Shown: piece after piece, positions 28,187-37,254 of the stretch | Position numbering within the stretch: position 1 is the stretch's first letter | Layout: each line of letters starts with the position of its first letter | Assembly (NCBI RefSeq): GCF_001642695.1 | Contig: NZ_LWCC02000005.1 | Location: forward strand, 3,629,648-3,678,154 | Length of the DNA stretch: 48,507 nt | Origin: Streptomyces chilikensis | Lineage (GTDB): Bacteria; Actinomycetota; Actinomycetes; Streptomycetales; Streptomycetaceae | Direction of reading: 5' to 3' | Notes under the pieces: generated by a model | Database searches by the model: none | The model's input: the letters and a program-made list of their open reading frames with translations, nothing else | Told to the model about the DNA's origin: nothing | Position numbers and translations under genes: made by a program

Positions 28187-30466
28187 TCAGTCGGTTCCGG
28201 ATTGTTCCAGACGAATCACCACGGACTTGCTGGCCGGGGTGTTGCTGACGTCGGCGGTGGAGTCCAGCGGCACCAGGACGTTGGTCTCCGGGTAATAGGC
28301 GGCGGCGCACCGCCGGGCGGTGGGGTAGTGGACCACCCGGAAGCCGGGGGCCCGGCGTTCGGTCCCGTCGCTCCACTCGGAGACGAGATCGACGCAGGAG
28401 CCGTCGGCGATGCCCAGTCCGGCGGCGTCCTCGGGGTGGACGAGCACGACGCGGCGGCCGCCGTGGATGCCGCGGTAGCGGTCGTCGAGGCCGTAGACCG
28501 TGGTGTTGTACTGGTCGTGCGAGCGGAGGGTCTGCAGCAGCAGGCGGCCCTCGGGGATCACCGGGTACTCGACGGGCGCGGCGGTGAAGTTGGCCTTGCC
28601 GGTGGCCGTGGGGAAACGGCGTTCGTCGCGGGGCGCGTGGGGGAGCGTGAAGCCGCCGGGGCGCGCGATGCGGGCGTTGAACTCCTCGAAGCCGGGGACC
28701 ACGCGCGCGATGCGGTCGCGGACGGTGGCGTAGTCCTTCTCGAACTCCTCCCAGGGCGTGGCGCTGCCGGGGCCGAGGACGCGGCGCGCGAGGCGGCAGA
28801 CGATGGCCGGCTCGGAGAGCAGGTGGGGGCTCGCCGGTGCGAGGCGGCCGCGGGAGGCGTGCACCATGCCCATGGAGTCCTCGACCGTGACGAACTGCTC
28901 GCCGCCCGCCTGGAGGTCGCGTTCGGTGCGGCCGAGGGTGGGGAGGATCAGGGCGCGGGCGCCGGTGACGGCGTGCGAGCGGTTGAGCTTGGTGGAGACG
29001 TGGACGGTGAGGCGGGCCCGCCTCATGGCGTCCTCGGTGACGTCGGTGTCCGGGGTGGCGGCGACGAAGTTGCCGCCCATGGCGAAGAACACCTTGGCGG
29101 CGCCGTCCCGCAGGGCGCGGATGGCGTTGACGACGTCGAGGCCGTGGTGGCGGGGCGGGGCGAAGCCGAATTCGGCCTCCAGGGCGTCGAGGAAGGCGGG
29201 CGCGGGGCGTTCGAAGATGCCCATGGTGCGGTCGCCCTGGACGTTGGAGTGACCTCGCACGGGGCAGACGCCGGCTCCGGGGCGGCCGATGTTGCCGCGC
29301 AGCAGGAGGAAGTTGACGACCTCGCGGATGGTGGGGACGGAGTGCTTGTGCTGGGTGAGGCCCATGGCCCAGCAGACGATGGTGCGCTTCGAGGCGAGCA
29401 CCATGTCGAGGGCCCGGTGGATCTCCTCGCGGGTGAGGCCGGTCGCGGCGAGGGTCTCCGCCCAGTCGGCGGCGCGGGCCGCCTCGGCGAACTCCTCGTA
29501 ACCGTGGGTGTGTTCCCGGACGAACGCCTCGTCGACGGCGCCCTCGGTCTCCAGGACCAGTTTGTTGAGGAGGCGGAAGAGGGCCTGGTCGCCGCCGATG
29601 CGGATCTGGAGGAAGAGGTCGGTGAGGGCGGTGCCGGTGACGAGGCCCCTGGGGGTCTGCGGGTTCTTGAAGCGTTCGAGCCCCGCCTCGGGCAGCGGGT
29701 TGACGCTGATGACACGGGCGCCGGCGGCCTTGGCCTTCTCCAGGGCGGTGAGCATCCGCGGGTGGTTGGTGCCGGGGTTCTGCCCGGCGACGATGATCAG
29801 GTCGGCCTGGTGGAGGTCCTCGAGGCTGACGCTGCCCTTGCCGATCCCGATGGTCTCGGTGAGGGCGGAGCCGGAGGACTCGTGGCACATGTTGGAGCAG
29901 TCGGGCAGGTTGTTGGTGCCGAACTCGCGGGCGAAGAGCTGGTAGAGGAACGCGGCCTCGTTGCTGGTCCGCCCGGACGTGTAGAACACCGCCTGGTCGG
30001 GGGAGCCGAGGGCGTGGAGCTCCTCGGCGATCACGTCGAAGGCCTCGTCCCAGCCGATGGGCTCGTAGTGGGTGGAACCCTCGGCGAGGTACATGGGACG
30101 GGTCAGGCGGCCCTGCTGGCCCAGCCAGTAGCCGCTGCGGCCGGCGAGGTCGGCGACCGAATGGGCGGCGAAGAATTCCGGGGTGACCCGGCGGAGGGTG
30201 GCCTCCTCGGCGACGGCCTTGGCGCCGTTCTCGCAGAACTCCGCGGCGTGCCGCTCGTCGCCCTCGGGCCAGGCGCAGCCGGGACAGTCGAAGCCGTCCT
30301 TCTGGTTGACCCGCAGCAGGGTCAGGGCCGTGCGGCGGACCCCCATCTGCTGGTGGGCGATGCGCAGGGTGTGGCCGATGGCGGGCAGACCGGCCGCTGC
30401 GTGCCGGGGCTCGGAGACGCGGGGGGCGTCCTGCGCGGGATCGGCGGCGGGGGGCTTGCTCACCAT
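28187..30466 (-). CDS. FdhF/YdeP-family molybdopterin oxidoreductase
   Basis: A 759-residue molybdopterin-guanine-dinucleotide enzyme of the FdhF/YdeP family, related to formate dehydrogenase alpha subunits. E. coli YdeP is linked to acid resistance, but its reaction is unknown. Signatures: near residue 50 NQKDGFDCPGCAWP, YTSGRTSNEAAFLYQL, IIVAGQNPGTNHPRML, GNIGRPGAGVCPVRGHSNVQG, and a C-terminal dinucleotide-binding domain. The two early cysteines in CPGC do not form the usual four-Cys [4Fe-4S] motif; CSNMCHESSG holds a Cys where formate dehydrogenases have Sec/Cys. The ATG at 30466 with GAGGTGAG upstream replaces a longer open frame. No signal peptide. Confidence 0.88.
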   Translation of the reverse strand: MVSKPPAADPAQDAPRVSEPRHAAAGLPAIGHTLRIAHQQMGVRRTALTLLRVNQKDGFDCPGCAWPEGDERHAAEFCENGAKAVAEEATLRRVTPEFFAAHSVADLAGRSGYWLGQQGRLTRPMYLAEGSTHYEPIGWDEAFDVIAEELHALGSPDQAVFYTSGRTSNEAAFLYQLFAREFGTNNLPDCSNMCHESSGSALTETIGIGKGSVSLEDLHQADLIIVAGQNPGTNHPRMLTALEKAKAAGARVISVNPLPEAGLERFKNPQTPRGLVTGTALTDLFLQIRIGGDQALFRLLNKLVLETEGAVDEAFVREHTHGYEEFAEAARAADWAETLAATGLTREEIHRALDMVLASKRTIVCWAMGLTQHKHSVPTIREVVNFLLLRGNIGRPGAGVCPVRGHSNVQGDRTMGIFERPAPAFLDALEAEFGFAPPRHHGLDVVNAIRALRDGAAKVFFAMGGNFVAATPDTDVTEDAMRRARLTVHVSTKLNRSHAVTGARALILPTLGRTERDLQAGGEQFVTVEDSMGMVHASRGRLAPASPHLLSEPAIVCRLARRVLGPGSATPWEEFEKDYATVRDRIARVVPGFEEFNARIARPGGFTLPHAPRDERRFPTATGKANFTAAPVEYPVIPEGRLLLQTLRSHDQYNTTVYGLDDRYRGIHGGRRVVLVHPEDAAGLGIADGSCVDLVSEWSDGTERRAPGFRVVHYPTARRCAAAYYPETNVLVPLDSTADVSNTPASKSVVIRLEQSGTD

Positions 30467-30699
30467 GGCGCTCACCTCTTCTGCACCGGCGGTGCGGCTG
30501 TCGGGTCGGCTGTCGTCCAAGATCCTTGCACGGGGCCGCGGGCCGCGGGAGGGCTGTGGAGGAGGCTCCGCGGGACCTGTGGACAACTCTCGCCGGACGG
30601 CCCGGCCGATCACCGCCAGGAGTGACGGGGGGACGGTGCGGTGCGGGGCGGCCGGTGGGTGGGCGCTGGCTGTCCGTGGAGCGTGGCAGGATCGAGGGC

Positions 30700-33432
30700 G
30701 TGGTGGATACAGCATCGAAGAAGACCGAAACGACCCCCGGCGGTGAGCGTCCGCGGCTGATGCTCATGGACGGGCACTCGCTCGCGTACCGCGCGTTCTT
30801 CGCGCTGCCCGCGGAGAACTTCACGACGGCGCAGGGCCAGCCGACGAACGCGATCTACGGCTTCGCCTCGATGCTGGCCAACACGTTGCGCGACGAGGCG
30901 CCGACCCACTTCGCGGTGGCGTTCGACGTGTCCCGCAGGACGTGGCGGTCGCAGGAGTTCACCGAGTACAAGGCGAACCGGGCGAAGACGCCGGACGAGT
31001 TCCGCGGCCAGGTGGAGCTGATCGGCGAGCTGCTGGACGCGATGGGCGTGCGGCGGTTCGCGGTGGACGGCTTCGAGGCGGACGACGTCATCGCGACCCT
31101 GACGACGCAGGCGGAGGCGGAGGGCTTCGACGTCCTGATCGTCACCGGCGACCGCGACTCCTTCCAGCTGGTGTCCGACCGCACCACGGTGCTGTACCCG
31201 ACCAAGGGCGTCTCGGAGCTGACCCGGTTCACGCCCGAGAAGGTCTTCGAGAAGTACGGCCTGACCCCGGCGCAGTACCCCGACTTCGCGGCGCTGCGCG
31301 GCGACCCGTCGGACAACCTGCCGGGCATCCCGGGTGTGGGCGAGAAGACGGCCGCGAAGTGGATCAACCAGTTCGGCTCGTTCGCCGAGCTGGTGGAGCG
31401 GGCCGAGGAGGTCAAGGGCAAGGCGGGGCAGAACTTCCGCGACCACCTGGAGTCCGTGAAGCTGAACCGCCGGCTGACCGAGATGGTCCGGGACGTCGAG
31501 CTGCCGGTGGGGGTCACCGCGCTGGAGCGGGCGGCGTACGACCGCAAGGCGGTCGCGATGATCCTGGACACCCTGGAGATCCGGAACCCGTCGCTGCGCG
31601 AGCGGCTGTTCGCCGTGGACCCGGGCGCCGAGGAGGAGGAAGGCCCCTCGCCCGCCGCGCAGAGCGGCGTCGAGCTGGACGGCTCGGTGCTGTCCACCGG
31701 CGAGCTGGCGCCCTGGCTCGCGGAGCACGGGCAGGACGGCCCGCTGGGCGTCGCGGCGGTCGGCGCGTGGGCGCTGGGCGAGGGTTCGGTGGCCGAGGTC
31801 GCGCTCGCCGCGGCGGGCGGCCAGGCGGCCTGGTTCGACCCTGCGCAGCTCGACGAGGCCGACGAGACGGCCTGGGCGGCGTGGCTGGCCGACGGGGCCA
31901 GGCCGAAGGTGTTCCACAACGTGAAGGCCGCGATGCGGCTGTTCGGCGAACACGGCTGGACGGTCGACGGCGTCACCATGGACACGGCGCTGGCCGCCTA
32001 CCTGGTCAAGCCGGGCCGCCGGTCCTTCGACCTGGACGCGCTGTCCCTGGAGTACCTGGGCCGCGAGCTCGCCCCCGCCGAGGCGGCCGGCGGGCAGCTG
32101 GCCTTCGGCGCGGACGACGACGCCCAGGCCGAGGCGCTGATGGTGCAGGCGCTGGCCGTGCTGGACCTGGCGGCGGCGTTCGAGGGCCGGCTCGAGGAGG
32201 TGGGCGCCGCCGGGCTGCTGCGCGACATGGAACTGCCGACGTCGGCGCTGCTGGCGCGGATGGAGCGGCACGGCATCGCCGCCGACCGGGACCACCTGGG
32301 CAAGATGGAGCAGATGTTCGCGGGCGCGGTCCAGCAGGCCGTGCGGGAGGCGCACGCGGCGGCGGGCCACGAGTTCAACCTCGGATCCCCGAAGCAGCTC
32401 CAGGAGGTCCTCTTCGGCGAACTGGGCCTGCCGAAGACCAAGAAGACCAAGACCGGTTACACCACGGACGCGGACGCGCTGGCCTGGCTGGCCCAGCAGA
32501 CCGAGAACGAACTCCCGGTGATCATGCTGCGGCACCGGGAACAGGCCAAGCTGCGGACGACCGTGGAGGGCCTGATCAAGACGATCTCCGCGGACGGCCG
32601 GATCCACACCACCTTCAACCAGACGGTGGCGGCCACGGGCCGGCTGTCGTCGACGGACCCGAACCTGCAGAACATCCCGGTGCGCACGGACGAGGGCCGG
32701 GCGATCCGCCGCGGATTCGTGGTCGGCGAGGGCTACGAGTCGCTGATGACGGCGGACTACAGCCAGATCGAACTCCGGGTGATGGCCCACCTGTCCGAGG
32801 ACGAGGGCCTGATCGAGGCGTTCACCTCCGGCGAGGACCTGCACACCACGGTCGCCTCCCAGGTGTTCTCGGTGGAGCGGTCGCAGGTCGACCCCGAGAT
32901 GCGGCGGAAGATCAAGGCCATGTCGTACGGCCTGGCCTACGGACTGTCGGCGTTCGGCCTGTCGCAGCAGCTGAACATCGACGCCGGCGAGGCGCGGGTG
33001 CTGATGGACACCTACTTCGAACGGTTCGGCGGGGTGCGGGACTACCTGCGCCGGGTCGTCGACGAGGCCCGGGCGACCGGGTACACGCAGACCATCCTCG
33101 GCCGCCGGCGGTACCTCCCGGACCTGAACAGCGACAACCGGCAGCGGCGGGAGGCGGCCGAGCGGATGGCGCTCAACGCGCCGATCCAGGGCACCGCCGC
33201 GGACATCGTGAAGATCGCCATGCTGAAGGTCGACGCGGCGCTGCGGGAGGCGGAGCTGAGGTCGCGGATACTGCTGCAGGTCCACGACGAAATCGTGCTG
33301 GAGATCGCGCCCGGCGAACGGGCCGCGGTGGAGGAACTGGTCCGGAGGGAGATGGCGGGAGCGGCGGCCCTGCGGGCGCCGCTGGACGTGTCGGTCGGCG
33401 TGGGCCGGGACTGGGAGTCCGCGGCGCACTGA
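30700..33432 (+). CDS. polA: DNA polymerase I
   Basis: A 910-residue polymerase for repair and Okazaki-fragment processing. Residues to about 310 are the 5'-3' exonuclease/flap domain (LMDGHSLAYRAFFALP, DGFEADDVIATL, VTGDRDSFQLV, GDPSDNLPGIPGVGEKTA). About 320-520 is the 3'-5' exonuclease fold, but the D-x-E metal motif is absent (GVAAVGAWALG at the expected place), so proofreading is probably lost. The C-terminal polymerase has motif A (DYSQIELRVMAHLSED), motif B (RRKIKAMSYGLAYGLS) and motif C (QVHDEIVLE). Start is GTG at 30700 or the adjacent GTG at 30703; AGGA and GAGGG lie upstream. A 16-bp hairpin follows. Confidence 0.96.
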   Translation: MVDTASKKTETTPGGERPRLMLMDGHSLAYRAFFALPAENFTTAQGQPTNAIYGFASMLANTLRDEAPTHFAVAFDVSRRTWRSQEFTEYKANRAKTPDEFRGQVELIGELLDAMGVRRFAVDGFEADDVIATLTTQAEAEGFDVLIVTGDRDSFQLVSDRTTVLYPTKGVSELTRFTPEKVFEKYGLTPAQYPDFAALRGDPSDNLPGIPGVGEKTAAKWINQFGSFAELVERAEEVKGKAGQNFRDHLESVKLNRRLTEMVRDVELPVGVTALERAAYDRKAVAMILDTLEIRNPSLRERLFAVDPGAEEEEGPSPAAQSGVELDGSVLSTGELAPWLAEHGQDGPLGVAAVGAWALGEGSVAEVALAAAGGQAAWFDPAQLDEADETAWAAWLADGARPKVFHNVKAAMRLFGEHGWTVDGVTMDTALAAYLVKPGRRSFDLDALSLEYLGRELAPAEAAGGQLAFGADDDAQAEALMVQALAVLDLAAAFEGRLEEVGAAGLLRDMELPTSALLARMERHGIAADRDHLGKMEQMFAGAVQQAVREAHAAAGHEFNLGSPKQLQEVLFGELGLPKTKKTKTGYTTDADALAWLAQQTENELPVIMLRHREQAKLRTTVEGLIKTISADGRIHTTFNQTVAATGRLSSTDPNLQNIPVRTDEGRAIRRGFVVGEGYESLMTADYSQIELRVMAHLSEDEGLIEAFTSGEDLHTTVASQVFSVERSQVDPEMRRKIKAMSYGLAYGLSAFGLSQQLNIDAGEARVLMDTYFERFGGVRDYLRRVVDEARATGYTQTILGRRRYLPDLNSDNRQRREAAERMALNAPIQGTAADIVKIAMLKVDAALREAELRSRILLQVHDEIVLEIAPGERAAVEELVRREMAGAAALRAPLDVSVGVGRDWESAAH

Positions 33433-33474
33433 GCGACCGGATGCGCCTGCTCCCCCCGGGGATGCCGGCGCCCG

Positions 33475-33512
33475 CACGGGCCGCGTCCCCCCGTCCGGGG
33501 GCGCGGCCCGTG
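33475..33512 (+). terminator. Terminator hairpin after polA
   Basis: A 16-bp stem with one G-T pair (33475-33490 with 33497-33512) closes a six-base loop, 42 bases past the polA stop. Confidence 0.8.
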
Positions 33513-33560
33513 CCGCTTCGCGGAGGCGGTACGGGACCGCCGCCTGCCGGGTGCCGCTGC

Positions 33561-33594
33561 GGGGTGCGGGGTTGCGGGGTTGCGGGGGTGCGGG
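33561..33594 (+). other. G-quadruplex-forming motif
   Basis: Five G runs occur in 34 bases: 33561-33564, 33568-33571, 33576-33579, 33584-33588 (five G) and 33592-33594, with spacers of three or four bases (TGC or TTGC). This satisfies the strict four-run G4 pattern with runs of at least four. It arises from a degenerate TTGCGGGG tandem repeat between the polA terminator and a small ORF. Confidence 0.75.
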
Positions 33595-33708
33595 TCGCCT
33601 GCCGGGCGGGCCGGTGTCGCCCGGGAGCCGCCGGGGCCGGCGGTTCGTGTCACCCGGGCGGACCCCATGGAAGCGACGTGGACCGTGGGCGGGGCGAGGA
33701 TGCGGGGC

Positions 33709-34092
33709 ATGGGTATACGCATGCTCGGCCGGACTCCGGTGGGAGCGGAAGCGGTCATATCCGCGCTGCGTCCGCCGGTGCGCCCCCTCGCCCCGACCGC
33801 GAGCACGGCCCGTCGTCACCCCGGCTGGACGGCCGGAGCGCGACGGCGGGCCCGTGACCTGTGGGAGGCGGTGGCCGGCCGGCAGCCCGTGGTGGTGCTC
33901 TCGCTGGCGGTGGGCCCCGCCCAGACGGCCGCCCGCCGCACCTGGGGACTGGTGGTCCGGCTGGTCCGCCCGGGCGCCTCCCGCCGGATCGCGGTCACCG
34001 TGGTGCCGCTGCCCGGCTTCCCTCCTCCTCCCGCGCCCCCGGCTCCCCGGCCGCCGCGCGCGGATCCCGGGACGGGCGCCGCCACACCCTGA
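33709..34092 (+). CDS. Small hypothetical Arg/Pro-rich protein
   Basis: A 127-residue open frame that I do not recognise. Third positions are strongly GC, and the middle has a plausible alternating hydrophobic pattern (QPVVVLSLAVGPAQ, RIAVTVVPLPGF), ending in a Pro-rich tail (FPPPPAPPAPRPP). The start at 33709 has GAGG nine bases upstream; ATG at 33700 is another choice. Its last 98 bases overlap the convergent DUF4184 gene, which argues for caution. It could be a real short actinomycete protein or a chance frame in GC-rich DNA. Confidence 0.4.
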   Translation: MGIRMLGRTPVGAEAVISALRPPVRPLAPTASTARRHPGWTAGARRRARDLWEAVAGRQPVVVLSLAVGPAQTAARRTWGLVVRLVRPGASRRIAVTVVPLPGFPPPPAPPAPRPPRADPGTGAATP

Positions 34093-34870
34093 CGGCGGTC
34101 CCGTGGAGCAGCAGGCCGACCACGAGGCCCGCACCGGCGCCGAAGCAGAGCGTCGGGATGATCTCCCAGGGCTTGGCGACATGCCCCCAGTAGGCCCACC
34201 AGCGCACCACCCGTGCCGTCGCCGCGATCCCCGCGCACAGCGCCAGCAGCGCCCAGGCGGCCCAGCGGTCACGCCGTGACAGCGGCGGCAGCCCGAGCCC
34301 TCCGCCGTCGGGGGCCTTCCGCAGCGCGCGGGCCAGGAACCAGACGATGACCACCGCGGCGACCGCCGACCCCCCGTACTGCATGTACCAGTAGAGGGGC
34401 GAGCCCGCGATCTCCTCGCCCAGCACCGGGAAGACCCGCATCCCCCACTGGTCCAGGTGGGTGAAGGCGTCCCACACCACATGGGTGAGAGCCCCCAGCA
34501 CGGCCGACAGGTACCAGGCGGCGGCCAGGGCGGGCCGGAGCCGTGCCCTGGGCGTCGCGCAACGGGTCAGCGCCGCGGCCCGCCCGCGGACCCGCCGCGG
34601 CAGCAACGCGACCAGCGGCTCCCGCAGCAGCAGCCAGGCGCCCACCAGCAGCCAGGCGATCGCCACGTCGACCGTCAGCACGCCGGCGAACGAGTGGGTG
34701 ACGTCCCCGAAGGCCATCGCGTCGGGCAGCGCGCTCGCCGCGTAGTACGTCATGTCGGGGGCGAACGACCCGGCGACCAGCACCGACGGCACCAGCAGGG
34801 CGGCCCGCCCGGTGCCGTCGGTGCGGACCGCGGGCAGGACGGCGACGGCATGACTGAGGGTGAACGGCAA
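33995..34870 (-). CDS. DUF4184 family membrane protein
   Basis: A 291-residue multi-pass membrane protein of the DUF4184 family (integral membrane, unknown role, sometimes annotated as membrane-bound metal-dependent hydrolase-like). It opens with LPFTLSHAVAVLP, the family's conserved N-terminus, followed by SFAPDMTYYA, DVTHSFAGVLTVDV and ALTHVVWDAFTHLDQWG, whose Asp/His residues resemble metal ligands of related YdjM-type proteins. About six hydrophobic segments. The start appears to be TTG at 34870: AGGAG lies six bases upstream and family members begin at exactly this PFTLSH position. The open frame to 35341 is otherwise low-complexity. The C-terminal tail is Arg/Glu-rich. Confidence 0.82.
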   Translation of the reverse strand: MPFTLSHAVAVLPAVRTDGTGRAALLVPSVLVAGSFAPDMTYYAASALPDAMAFGDVTHSFAGVLTVDVAIAWLLVGAWLLLREPLVALLPRRVRGRAAALTRCATPRARLRPALAAAWYLSAVLGALTHVVWDAFTHLDQWGMRVFPVLGEEIAGSPLYWYMQYGGSAVAAVVIVWFLARALRKAPDGGGLGLPPLSRRDRWAAWALLALCAGIAATARVVRWWAYWGHVAKPWEIIPTLCFGAGAGLVVGLLLHGTAVRVWRRPSRDPRAAAGEPGAREEEGSRAAAPR

Positions 34871-35294
34871 GGACGACTCCTGATCCCGGAGGGCACGGCA
34901 CACGCCGACGGCGCGGCCACGGCACGGCGCGACCACGGCACCGTGACGGCCGCGGCAGCGCGACGGCCACGGCGGCGGCCGCGGCGGTCGGTACGACGAC
35001 GACGCGGCGGCGACGCCGCGGAGCGCGGTACCGGGCCCGCCCGGTGGCGCGGCCGGGACCACGCCCGCGCCGACAAGGGACGTCACCGGCCACCCTTCGG
35101 TTCCCCGGAACCGGCCGCGTCCGAATTCCGCACGCCGCACCGCGCCCAAGTCCTTGCCAATCACCCGATATCGGACACCAACGGGTAGGCGGGCGACGCA
35201 AGTTGGCGTAGGGTCACCTGATTGCGGTATCGAATCTCTGTCCGCGAGGCGGACCGAGGGACCAGAAGTCGGTCGTCCAGGGAGGGAACGCTCG
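34871..35294. promoter_or_regulatory. Divergent intergenic region before the lytic transglycosylase
   Basis: The first 240 bases are GC-rich and low in complexity (runs of GGC/GAC units). The last 150 are more balanced and should hold the transglycosylase promoter: TAGGGT at 35209-35214 fits TAnnnT, but no -35 is evident. The dyad CCGATATCGG at 35165-35174 is a perfect 10-base palindrome. I see no c-di-AMP riboswitch consensus, although such riboswitches precede some Streptomyces cell-wall hydrolase genes. Confidence 0.35.
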
Positions 35295-37004
35295 ATGGCG
35301 GCGCATATCGGCAGGCATCTGCGCAGAGGGGCGGCGACCACGGCGGTGGCCGCGATCGCGGTCGCGGCGCTGACCGCTTCGCAGGCGCCGGGAGTGGCCG
35401 AGAGGCCCAGATCGGAGACCGGTGATTCCCAGCCGGTCCCCGACCTCGCCGAGAGTCCGGGCGACGACTCGTACTACACGGACCTCCCGCCGCTGAACTC
35501 CCCGGCCGGCGGCAGCGACAGCAGCGAATCCGGCATACCCGCGACGGTCCTCGACGCCTACAAGAAGGCCGAGGCGACCCTGAGGCAGGCCAAGCCGGAC
35601 TGCAACCTGCCGTGGCAACTCCTCGCCGCCATCGGGCAGGTGGAGTCCGGCCAGGCCCGCGGCGGCCGTGTCGACAGCGCCGGCACCACCACCTCGCCCA
35701 TCGTCGGCCCCGCCCTCAACGGCGAGGGCTTCGCGCACATCAGCGACACCGACAACGGCGCCTTCGACGGCGACGCCACCTACGACCGCGCCGTGGGCCC
35801 CATGCAGTTCATCCCGTCGACCTGGGAGTGGGCGGGCAAGGACGGCAACGGGGACGGGGCGAAGGACCCCAACAACGTCTACGACGCCGCGCTGGCCGCC
35901 GGGCACTACCTGTGCCGCTACAACTGGAACCTCGCCGAGCGTGAGGACCTCGAGCGGGCGGTCCTCAGTTACAACAACTCCCGCGACTACCTCAACACGG
36001 TGCTGCGGTGGATGGAGACCTTCCGCAAGGGCGTCCAGGAGATCCCCGACGGCACCGGCACCCTGCCGGTCCACCGCAACGACGGCGACACCATCACGCC
36101 CACCTCCCCGTCCGCCCCGCCGTCCGCGGGTCCGCGTGACGGCGTCGGCAATGGCGGCAGCGGTGGCGGTGGCGGTGGCGGCAACGGCGGCGGCAGCGGC
36201 GGCGGGTCCGAAACGCCCGGCGCGGGAGGCGGCGGTACGACGCCTCCGCCCGCCACGACGCCTCCGGCGAGCCCCCAGACGCCCACCGACTCGGTGCACC
36301 GCCTGGAGCGCGCGGCGGGCGGCTCGCTCAGCGCGGTGGCCGGCACGGCCTTCGGCGAGGACATCGCCGTCCGGGCGGAGACCTCCGCCGGGGCGGGCGT
36401 CGGCAAGGTGCGGATCCGGTTCACCGTCGTCGGCGACACCGGTACGGCCTTCGAGGGCGGCGAGACCATCGCCACCGTGCAGACGGACGGCAGCGGCGTC
36501 GCCACGGCGCCCGCGCTGGTCGCCGGGGAGAAGGCCGGTGCCTTCATGGTCCGGGCCACCGTCGTCGGCCGTGACGTGACGGCCGCCGAGTGGGACGGCG
36601 TCGTGACCGTCCGCACCGCGGACAAGCTCACCCTGGCCGAGGGCGAGCCCCTGGTGTGCCCCGTCGGCGGGGAGTTCGCCGGGAGGATCGCCGTCAGCGC
36701 CACCCGCGGCGGCGCGCCCGCCGCCAGGGTCGGCGCCACCGTCACGCTGATCAAGTCGGTCGAGGACGCCGGCGAGAACGACAAGGGCCCGTACTTCGAG
36801 GGCGCCGACGGCAAGCCGGTCCGCACCCTCGGCCTCACCGCCGACGCCGACGGCGTGCTGACCCTGCCCGCCCTGTTCGCGGGCGACACGGCCGGCTCCT
36901 ACCTGCTGCTCGTGGACACGCCGGGAGCGGGCACCCTCACCGTGGAGCTGACGGTGGAGGCCACCGCGGAGGGCACCACCGGCGAGGTCTCCGGCACGGC
37001 CTGA
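35295..37004 (+). CDS. Secreted lytic transglycosylase with Gly-rich linker and Ig-like C-terminal domain
   Basis: A 569-residue exported enzyme that would cleave peptidoglycan glycan strands. Residues 1-33 form a Sec-type signal peptide (basic start, TTAVAAIAVAALTASQA). The SLT/MltB-like catalytic domain spans about 80-265, with predicted catalytic Glu117 in AAIGQVESG and the motifs DRAVGPMQFIPSTWEWAG and NVYDAALAAGHYLC. A long Gly/Ser/Pro linker follows (about 285-335). The C-terminal 230 residues are beta-rich with internal repetition (GKVRIRFTVVGDTGTAF; AARVGATVTLIKSV), resembling bacterial Ig-like domains that extend or anchor surface proteins. The ATG at 35295 has GGAGGGA seven bases upstream. 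A strong terminator follows. Confidence 0.9.
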   Translation: MAAHIGRHLRRGAATTAVAAIAVAALTASQAPGVAERPRSETGDSQPVPDLAESPGDDSYYTDLPPLNSPAGGSDSSESGIPATVLDAYKKAEATLRQAKPDCNLPWQLLAAIGQVESGQARGGRVDSAGTTTSPIVGPALNGEGFAHISDTDNGAFDGDATYDRAVGPMQFIPSTWEWAGKDGNGDGAKDPNNVYDAALAAGHYLCRYNWNLAEREDLERAVLSYNNSRDYLNTVLRWMETFRKGVQEIPDGTGTLPVHRNDGDTITPTSPSAPPSAGPRDGVGNGGSGGGGGGGNGGGSGGGSETPGAGGGGTTPPPATTPPASPQTPTDSVHRLERAAGGSLSAVAGTAFGEDIAVRAETSAGAGVGKVRIRFTVVGDTGTAFEGGETIATVQTDGSGVATAPALVAGEKAGAFMVRATVVGRDVTAAEWDGVVTVRTADKLTLAEGEPLVCPVGGEFAGRIAVSATRGGAPAARVGATVTLIKSVEDAGENDKGPYFEGADGKPVRTLGLTADADGVLTLPALFAGDTAGSYLLLVDTPGAGTLTVELTVEATAEGTTGEVSGTA

Positions 37005-37022
37005 CCCCGCCCCTCCTCGCAC

Positions 37023-37068
37023 CGCGTCAGGGCCGGCCCCCTTCCGGAAGGGGCCCGGCCCTGACGCG
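37023..37068 (+). terminator. Terminator hairpin after the transglycosylase gene
   Basis: A long inverted repeat, CGCGTCAGGGCCGG at the left from 37023 and its complement ending at 37068, has an inner CCCCTTCCGGAAGGGG extension. It starts 18 bases past the stop and has one bulge. It may also stop transcripts from the convergent helicase gene, although it is about 190 bases beyond that gene's end. Confidence 0.8.
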
Positions 37069-37254
37069 TGCGACCGCCCGCGCACGCGTCTGCCCGCACC
37101 CACCCCCGGCACCGCCCGCCCCGGTGGCGCTCCCGCGGCAGCACGGCCGCCCGCACGGGGCGCCCCGGTGCGGACCCGTGCGCCTGCCCGTCAGCCGCGT
37201 GCCTGTACGCCCCGCCGAGCGGCCGCCCGGCCGGTCCGGCCGCCTGACCGCCCG

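Noticed and set aside
35160-35294. c-di-AMP (ydaO) riboswitch upstream of the transglycosylase
   Set aside because: Such riboswitches precede some Streptomyces wall hydrolases, but I could not find the conserved core elements here.
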